Positions 49,891 to 54,596 of a stretch of 54,596 nucleotides of DNA are shown here, piece after piece. The DNA lies in assembly GCA_025462645.1 (NCBI GenBank), contig JAOAPB010000061.1:1-54596 (forward strand). Reading direction: 5' to 3'. The notes below the pieces were generated by a model, which saw nothing but the letters and a program-made list of their open reading frames with translations, had not been told where the DNA came from and ran no database searches. Within the stretch, counting starts at the first letter, position 1; each line of letters opens with the position of its first letter. A program made the translations under genes and the position numbers. Origin of the DNA: Edaphobacter sp. GTDB lineage: Bacteria; Acidobacteriota; Terriglobia; Terriglobales; Acidobacteriaceae.

Positions 49891-50979
49891 CTATTTCGCC
49901 GGAGGAAGAGGGCGGTCTGGAGAGTAGGCCGAAAGGTTAATCGATGGTGCTTCGCCGCAGAGAAGCTGCGCCATCACGTGTGCCGTTGCCGGCGCGAGCA
50001 GGATACCGTTGCGATAGTGGCCGGTGGCTAGAAAGCGGTTCTGCTGGCCCGGCAGGGCGCCTATCAGTGGGAGGCCATCCGGTGTCGCGGGGCGGAGTCC
50101 GGCCCAGGACTCGAGTTCGGGGGCATTGGCAAGGGACGGCAACATCCCTGCGGCGAGGTTGCGGAGGTTGGCAATGTCGGCCGGGTGGACGGTCTTATCG
50201 AAGCCCACGTCTTCGACGGTGGCCCCTATGACGGCGCGGATTGGGGTGGGGCCGGCGGTGCGGGGGACGACGTAGACCTCCGGCGTGCGCAGGACGAAGT
50301 GCAGCGGGAAGGAGGAGGGCAGAGAGACGGCGAGCATCTGGCCCTTTCTCGGGGAGACGTGTAGATGGGGCAGCAACGTGGAGGTGGTAGCCCAGGCTCC
50401 GCTACAGTCGACGAAGATGGCAGTGGACAAGGTGCCGGTGGGGGTCTGAATCGCGATAGCCTGGCCGATGGAGCAGACGCTAAGTATAGGAGTGTACGGG
50501 CGGAGGTCGATGCTGGTTGCGCGGACGGAGGCGAGCAGTGCTGCGGCAAGTTCACGGGGATCGAGGCTGTGTTCTTCGAGCAGGATGAATCGGCGATCGC
50601 CCGGGATGAGCTGCGGCAGGAGATGGGAGAGCTCGTCCTGGGTAAGCGCGAGGGGAAGTGTCTCCGACGATGCCGGGATGTGGTGCGGGAGTGATTGCAG
50701 GGTGGTGTTGGTGTGGAAGGGTACGTGCATGCCGGAGAGCGCATGGAGGCGAGCGATGTATCCAGGGTAGAGGGACAGGCTCAGGTTGGAGAGGGGACGC
50801 AGCTGTGGTGGATTGTCGGGGTCACTGCTGGCAAGCATTCCGGCGGCTGCGGTCGAAGCCTCGGAGAGTGGAGACCCTTGATCGAGAACGGTTACGTGCA
50901 TACCTCGATGGCGTAATTCCAAGGCGAGCGAGAGACCGATGATGCCGGCGCCAGCGATGCAGATGTCGAGAGAGCTCAT
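49891..50979 (-). CDS. thiO: Glycine oxidase ThiO-like FAD oxidoreductase
   Basis: A 362-aa flavoprotein. The Rossmann motif GAGIIGLSLALELRHRGMHV (GxGxxG at about residues 9-14) binds FAD. ASTAAAGMLASSDPDNPP is the flavin-proximal Ala/Gly block of DAO-family enzymes. The C-terminal GLRPATPDGLPLIGALPG then ATGHYRNGILLAPATA is the ThiO-type signature. ThiO oxidises glycine to iminoglycine for the thiazole ring of thiamine. No other thi genes are in the window, so another D-amino-acid or sarcosine oxidase role is possible. The gene is divergent from the coiled-coil protein at 51104. Confidence 0.83.
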   Translation of the reverse strand: MSSLDICIAGAGIIGLSLALELRHRGMHVTVLDQGSPLSEASTAAAGMLASSDPDNPPQLRPLSNLSLSLYPGYIARLHALSGMHVPFHTNTTLQSLPHHIPASSETLPLALTQDELSHLLPQLIPGDRRFILLEEHSLDPRELAAALLASVRATSIDLRPYTPILSVCSIGQAIAIQTPTGTLSTAIFVDCSGAWATTSTLLPHLHVSPRKGQMLAVSLPSSFPLHFVLRTPEVYVVPRTAGPTPIRAVIGATVEDVGFDKTVHPADIANLRNLAAGMLPSLANAPELESWAGLRPATPDGLPLIGALPGQQNRFLATGHYRNGILLAPATAHVMAQLLCGEAPSINLSAYSPDRPLPPAK

Positions 50980-51103
50980 AGGTTAAGTCTAGTTTGCTTT
51001 TGGGAGAGGATATAGTTTGGTGTGCAGGTTTGAATGAGCTGACGTACGTCTGGGATGAGTGCGGCGGTGATACCTTCAACGAAAGCAAGGCACAGGAGGC
51101 AAG

Positions 51104-51934
51104 ATGAGCGAAGAGGGATACGTAGTGGAGCGGTCGATATCTGGAGCATTGCTCGCTGTGGTGACGGTTGCGTTGCTGTCGGGATTGGGAGCGCTGGTGT
51201 GGTGCTACGGCCTGCAGAACCACCTTGGCGTCGCAGAACAGAAGCTTGCGGCGGCGGACCAGAAGAATGCTGAGTTGGTTCAGAAGCTTGAGGCAACCAA
51301 TGCACGACTGCGAGCGACCAGCGAGACGCTGGGGCAGAGTGTCGGCATCACGCAGAAGCAGATGGAGGCGCGAGCGCAGGCCCTGCTGGCAGCGCAGAAG
51401 GCGGCGACGGCGAAGCTGGAGCAGCAACAGGAGGCGACGAGCAAGCAGATTGGAGCCGTGTCGAACGATGTGGCGAGCGTGAAGACGGATGTCGGTGGCG
51501 TGAAGACCGATGTAGCTACGACGAAGTCCGATCTTGAGGCGACCAAGACGCAGCTGAATCGTGTCGTCGGGGATGCGGGCGTCATGAGCGGTCTGATCGC
51601 GACGAACCACAGCGAGCTCGAAATCCTGAAGCACAAGGGCGACCGGAACTATTACGAGTTCACGCTGCAGAAGGGGCAGAAGCCGACTCTGCTGTCGACC
51701 ATCAAGTTGGACTTGAAGAAGGCGGACCAGAAGCACTCTCGCTACACCATGAATGTGAGCGCGGACGATCGCAACATCGAGAAGAAGGACAAGGGGCTGG
51801 ATGAGCCGGTGCAGTTCTATACCGGTAAGGATCCGGTGCTGTATGAGCTGGTGGTGAATGTAATTGAGAAGAACAAGGTGTCGGGGTACTTGTCGACTCC
51901 GAAGGGAGCGGCGCGACCGGCAACGGCGCAGTAG
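51104..51934 (+). CDS. Membrane-anchored coiled-coil protein
   Basis: A 276-aa protein with one TM segment (ISGALLAVVTVALLSGLGAL, about 11-35) and a long coiled coil (about 40-165): LGVAEQKLAAADQKNAELVQ through KQIGAVSNDVASVKTDVGGV, with the repeated heptad-like unit VKTDV(GG/AT). The C-terminal domain (about 175-270) looks beta-rich and soluble (NYYEFTLQKGQKPTLLSTIK; EPVQFYTGKDPVLYELVVNV). The layout resembles envelope scaffold proteins, but I do not know a named family. The ATG follows AGGAGGCAAG, an excellent ribosome binding site. A strong terminator follows the stop. Confidence 0.82.
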   Translation: MSEEGYVVERSISGALLAVVTVALLSGLGALVWCYGLQNHLGVAEQKLAAADQKNAELVQKLEATNARLRATSETLGQSVGITQKQMEARAQALLAAQKAATAKLEQQQEATSKQIGAVSNDVASVKTDVGGVKTDVATTKSDLEATKTQLNRVVGDAGVMSGLIATNHSELEILKHKGDRNYYEFTLQKGQKPTLLSTIKLDLKKADQKHSRYTMNVSADDRNIEKKDKGLDEPVQFYTGKDPVLYELVVNVIEKNKVSGYLSTPKGAARPATAQ

Positions 51935-51950
51935 GCGAGCTCTGCAGATG

Positions 51951-51983
51951 CAGAAAGGGGACGCTCATCGCGTCCCCTTTCTG
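51951..51983 (+). terminator. Strong intrinsic terminator
   Basis: CAGAAAGGGGACGC (51951-51964) pairs with GCGTCCCCTTTCTG (51970-51983) around TCATC, and TTT follows. It ends the coiled-coil protein transcript. It also lies just beyond the stop of the convergent tiny-peptide gene and may stop that one too. Confidence 0.85.
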
Positions 51984-51998
51984 TTTGCCTTGGTTGGA

Positions 51999-52058
51999 TT
52001 ACTTCTTCTTGGTTGCCTTCTTTGCTGTTGCCTTTTTGGCTGCCTTCTTCGTTGCCAT
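51999..52058 (-). CDS. Tiny Lys/Ala-rich peptide (19 aa)
   Basis: The complete product is MATKKAAKKATAKKATKKK: 10 Lys among 19 residues, with the repeated pattern A-K-K-A/T typical of the C-terminal tails of histone H1-like nucleoid proteins, here without any globular domain. Support for expression is good: AGGGAG lies 10 nt before the ATG, and a TTGACA-17-TATACC promoter lies 64 nt upstream with palindromes at the expected transcription start. It could bind DNA, RNA or polyphosphate as a polycation. An untranslated small RNA with a fortuitous frame is the alternative. It is convergent with the coiled-coil protein gene. Confidence 0.6.
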   Translation of the reverse strand: MATKKAAKKATAKKATKKK

Positions 52059-52092
52059 GTGCCTATTCTCCCTAGTGAATTAGACATTGACT

Positions 52093-52122
52093 CTGCAACA
52101 TGCTTCGTTGCAGCTAACGAAG
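52093..52122. promoter_or_regulatory. Two overlapping inverted repeats at the tiny-gene transcription start
   Basis: Inverted repeat A: CTTCGTT (52103-52109) and AACGAAG (52116-52122). Inverted repeat B: CTGCAAC (52093-52099) and GTTGCAG (52107-52113). They overlap, so only one can be extruded at a time. Given a start near 52115, A lies across the -10/+1 as DNA, where an operator would be, while B would be a hairpin at the very 5' end of the RNA. Confidence 0.6.
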
Positions 52123-52150
52123 GTATAGATTCATGAAAATTTACTGTCAA
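52122..52150 (-). promoter_or_regulatory. Near-consensus sigma-70 promoter for the tiny-peptide gene
   Basis: On the minus strand, TTGACA (52150-52145) and TATACC (52127-52122) are separated by 17 nt, the optimum. The -35 is perfect and the -10 matches four of six positions. The predicted transcript starts near 52115 and reaches the tiny ORF after about 57 nt. Confidence 0.75.
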
Positions 52151-52336
52151 GAAAAATCTTTACAGTTTGCAATTTTTTTTCGTGAGTGTGCGTCGCGATT
52201 CGCGTGAGGAACAGACGCATTTTGGGTCTGTAGAGTTCGGTGACGCTATGGTGTGAGTGCGTATGAGGTGCGGTGAGCCGTATACTGACGCGTTCTTTAT
52301 TAATTATTTACGAGTGAAGTGCGACGAGGTGAAGTG

Positions 52337-53521
52337 ATGAAGGATGTGGTGATTGTCTCTGCAGTGCGGACTCCCGTGGGAAAGTTTCAAGGCGCGTTGG
52401 CGGAGATGTCGGCGGTGCAGCTTGGAGCGATCGTAGTGCGCGAAGCCGTGCGTAGAGCGGGGATTGATGCTTCCACAATTGATGAATGCCTGATGGGTTG
52501 CGTGCTGCCGGCAGGACTGGGGCAGAACCCTGCGCGACAGGCAGCGTTGCAAGGTGGGCTTGCGGATACGGTATCGGCGATGACGTTGAACATGGTTTGC
52601 GGAAGTGGGTTGAAGGCTGTTGCGCTGGCGGCACAGGCGGTGATGATGGGCGATGCTGAGATTGTCGTCGCGGGTGGGATGGAGTCGATGTCGAATGCGC
52701 CCTATCTTTTGCCGCAGGGGCGGAAGGGATTTCGCATGGGCGATTCGGTCGTCGTGGACTCGATGGTGAAGGATGGGTTGTGGTGTGCGTGCGAAGACTT
52801 TCATATGGGCATGACCGGTGAGCTGGTGGCGGAGAAGCATTCGATCACACGTGAACAGCAGGATGCATATGCACTTTTGTCTCACAGGAAAGCAGTTGCG
52901 GCCTGGAGTGAGGGACGGTTTGATGCGGAGGTCGTGGCAGTCTCGTTGCCACCTAAGAAGAAGGGCGGGGAGGCAGTTTTGTTTTCGCGGGATGAGAGTG
53001 TGCGAGAGGATGCCTCGATGGAGGCGTTGGCTGCGTTGCGGCCCGCCTTCAAGAAGGATGGGACGGTAACGGCGGGGAATGCTCCGGGTGTGAATGATGC
53101 CGCGGCTGCTGTGGTGGTGATGTCGGCTTCGCGGGCGAAGGAGCTAGGAATCAAACCGATGGTGACGATCAAGGCTCAGGCTACGAGTGGGGTTGCTCCG
53201 AAGTGGGTGATGCTGGCTCCTGTGACTGGTGTGAAGAAGGTGTTGGCGAAGGCGGGGTGGGATCGGGACGAGGTGGATCTGTATGAGCTGAATGAAGCTT
53301 TCAGCGTGCAGGCGCTTGGGGTGATGAAGGAGTTGGAGTTGGATGCTTCGCGGGTGAATGTGAATGGTGGCGCAGTAGCGATCGGGCATCCTATTGGAGC
53401 CAGCGGGGCGAGGGTGCTGGTGACGTTGATCCACGAGATGATGCGTCGGGATGTGAAGAAGGGAGTAGCGGCGCTGTGCCTGGGTGGTGGGAATTCCGTC
53501 GCGCTGGCGGTGGAGCGATGA
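52337..53521 (+). CDS. Acetyl-CoA acetyltransferase (thiolase)
   Basis: A 394-aa thiolase. The acyl-accepting Cys is C88 in [20 protein letters not shown]. The second catalytic block is [20 protein letters not shown] (His), and the third is [13 protein letters not shown] (C-x-G-G-G), where acetoacetyl-CoA thiolases normally read C-I-G-G-G. It condenses two acetyl-CoA or cleaves 3-ketoacyl-CoA; the biosynthetic form is favoured by size and the [15 protein letters not shown] block. The ATG at 52337 follows AGGTGAAGTG; an in-frame start at 52319 is unlikely. The stop overlaps the start of the following methyltransferase gene. Confidence 0.93.
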   Translation: MKDVVIVSAVRTPVGKFQGALAEMSAVQLGAIVVREAVRRAGIDASTIDECLMGCVLPAGLGQNPARQAALQGGLADTVSAMTLNMVCGSGLKAVALAAQAVMMGDAEIVVAGGMESMSNAPYLLPQGRKGFRMGDSVVVDSMVKDGLWCACEDFHMGMTGELVAEKHSITREQQDAYALLSHRKAVAAWSEGRFDAEVVAVSLPPKKKGGEAVLFSRDESVREDASMEALAALRPAFKKDGTVTAGNAPGVNDAAAAVVVMSASRAKELGIKPMVTIKAQATSGVAPKWVMLAPVTGVKKVLAKAGWDRDEVDLYELNEAFSVQALGVMKELELDASRVNVNGGAVAIGHPIGASGARVLVTLIHEMMRRDVKKGVAALCLGGGNSVALAVER

Positions 53522-54315
53522 TGCTCTTTGAACATCCAAGAAATATGAGCCAACATACGGAACGGTTTACGGGGAGGGTTGAAGATTATGAACGTTACAG
53601 GACGCGTTACCCGGACGCGGTGATCGAGATTTTCGTGGCGCGGTGTGGGCTGCAGCGGGAGCATATGGTCGCGGACATCGGTGCGGGTACGGGGATGCTG
53701 GCGGAGTTGTTTCTGCAGCATGGGAATGCAGTGATCGCTGTGGAGCCGAACGACGATATGAGGGGTGCCTGCGAGCGGCTGGCATCGGCGTGGCCGGGAA
53801 TGGCGGTGGTGAAGGCGACGGCGGAGGCTACCGGGTTGGAAGATGCGTCGGTGGATTTTATTGCGGTGGGAAGGGCGTTCCATTGGTTCGATCTGGAGCG
53901 GACGTCGAAGGAGTTCCGGAGGATTCTGCGGCCGGGTGGATGGGTGGTGCTGGCGAGCAACAGTCGGGTGCGGGATGATTCGCCGCAGTCTGTGGAGTAT
54001 GAGGGTCTGCTGCGTGAGCATGGAACGGACTATGAGGCGAATCGTGAGCGGTATGAGATCGCTCCGCGAGTGGATGCTTTCTTTGCGGGCGGGGAGTTGT
54101 TCCGGGAGGAGATTCGCGGAGAGCAACGGTTGACGCTGGAGGAGTTGATCGGGCAGACGCAGTCGTTGTCGGTTACTCCAGAGCCGGGTCATGCGAAGTA
54201 TGAGGGGATGCAACGGGAGCTGCGGGATTTCTTTGAACGGTGGGAGGTGGATGGTGTGGTGGTGGTGCCTACAGTTTGCCGGGTAGCTTATGGGCGGTTT
54301 GGTATCCCTGCGTGA
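53521..54315 (+). CDS. Class I SAM-dependent methyltransferase
   Basis: A 264-aa methyltransferase beginning [20 protein letters not shown] then EDYERYRTRYPDAVIEIF. SAM motif I is VADIGAGTGMLAELFLQHGN (GxGxG) followed by VIAVEPNDDMRGACER with the acidic residue. DFIAVGRAFHWFDLERTSKE, then EFRRILRPGGWVVLASN are typical of the ubiquinone/menaquinone-type (UbiE-like) family of unspecified substrate. GGAG lies 5 nt before ATG 53521, whose first base is the last base of the thiolase stop, implying coupling; ATG 53518 and 53545 are alternatives. The longer frame from 53476 is unlikely. Confidence 0.85.
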   Translation: MLFEHPRNMSQHTERFTGRVEDYERYRTRYPDAVIEIFVARCGLQREHMVADIGAGTGMLAELFLQHGNAVIAVEPNDDMRGACERLASAWPGMAVVKATAEATGLEDASVDFIAVGRAFHWFDLERTSKEFRRILRPGGWVVLASNSRVRDDSPQSVEYEGLLREHGTDYEANRERYEIAPRVDAFFAGGELFREEIRGEQRLTLEELIGQTQSLSVTPEPGHAKYEGMQRELRDFFERWEVDGVVVVPTVCRVAYGRFGIPA

Positions 54316-54399
54316 TCACAGTTACCTTGCCTGTCCGCCTTTTTCAAGTAGCTGGCTTTGGTTAAAAAGCTGTAGGACCCTCTTCCAGTTCTCTTGGGA

Positions 54400-54596
54400 T
54401 CAGCATTCGATGATGTTGAGCGCCAAGCCAGCGAGGGAGGTTTCTTTGTAGCGGGATTGCATGTCGAGGCCGGTCTGGTACATGGTGGCGATGACCTGGT
54501 CGAGGGAGAGTTTGTGATCGCCGGTCTCGTGCATGGCCATGCGGGCGGCGTTGATGGCTTTGACGGCTCCCATGCCGTTGCGCTCGATGCAGGGAA
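54400..54596 (-). CDS. sdaA: L-serine ammonia-lyase (serine dehydratase), C-terminal part
   Basis: This minus-strand gene runs off the right edge; only its last 64 codons are present. They read [20 protein letters not shown], then the segment ending [20 protein letters not shown], and LALNIIEC before the stop TCA (TGA) at 54400-54402. This is the conserved C-terminus of the [4Fe-4S] serine dehydratase, including the Cys in PCIERNG and the terminal Cys, which in the family lie in the iron-sulfur/active-site region. The enzyme deaminates serine to pyruvate. The rest lies beyond 54596. It is convergent with the methyltransferase gene. Confidence 0.93.
   Translation of the reverse strand, partial: PCIERNGMGAVKAINAARMAMHETGDHKLSLDQVIATMYQTGLDMQSRYKETSLAGLALNIIEC

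Larger units (their letters stand above)
52059..52336. other. Divergent intergenic region, tiny peptide / thiolase
   Basis: Besides the promoter and palindromes of the tiny gene (annotated separately), this AT-richer stretch contains a T-run (52171-52179 region) and, closer to 52320, the leader of the thiolase gene. No other gene is seen. Confidence 0.6.

Overview
The window looks like a chromosomal segment of an Acidobacteriota bacterium, probably order Terriglobales (Granulicella, Edaphobacter or Terriglobus-like). The reasons are high-GC coding DNA, an HspR-type heat-shock repressor with a HAIR-like operator in front of dnaK, several secreted or membrane families typical of that group, and short interspersed intergenic repeats of a kind seen in those genomes. 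This placement is inference from gene content; no 16S or other marker is present. I see no rRNA, tRNA, CRISPR array, insertion sequence or prophage.

Layout. 1-5.2 kb: VOC protein, a YciI (DGPF)/ECF42-type sigma pair, a DHA2 drug exporter and a small proline-rich lipoprotein. 5.2-12.7 kb: heat-shock block (dnaK, a 56-aa conserved protein, Nei2-type DNA glycosylase, dnaJ, a LolA-like secreted protein, a divergent SDR, hspR overlapping a guanidinium-type SMR exporter). 12.7-18.5 kb: scrambled remnant of a membrane glycosyltransferase, an intact HpnI-like glycosyltransferase and two GT39 glycosyltransferases. 18.6-28.5 kb: Ppx/GppA phosphatase overlapping SixA at the 3' ends, two membrane proteins, M1 metallopeptidase, an overlapping methyltransferase/UbiA-like pair, GH57 branching enzyme. 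28.6-36 kb: BON/glycine-zipper lipoprotein, YtxH protein, membrane coiled-coil protein, mnmA, a repeat-rich gap, class C beta-lactamase-like hydrolase and a MetX-like hydrolase. 36.1-42.7 kb: SLATT-like two-TM protein coupled to a 51-aa protein with 31 consecutive glutamines, M61 peptidase, glutathione peroxidase, and a three-gene pilin/chaperone/outer-membrane-barrel locus. 42.8-54.6 kb: KimA-like permease with an overlapping RlaP-like nucleotidyltransferase, cysteine desulfurase, DinB-like protein, outer-membrane protein, citrate synthase, ThiO, coiled-coil membrane protein, a 19-residue Lys/Ala peptide gene behind a near-consensus promoter, thiolase, methyltransferase, and the C-terminal part of L-serine dehydratase running off the right edge.

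How they work together. The clearest circuit is heat shock: HspR encoded here probably represses dnaK through the HAIR-like site at 5140-5160. The least ordinary units are (i) the SLATT-like/poly-Q two-gene unit, (ii) the compact subunit-chaperone-barrel locus, which looks like a reduced relative of chaperone-usher secretion, (iii) the tiny basic peptide with its own promoter and palindromes, and (iv) the glycosyltransferase remnant with an inverted internal fragment. A + strand intrinsic terminator in front of the KimA-like gene suggests a regulated leader or an antisense RNA. Functional statements rest on motifs read by eye; no database search was run.
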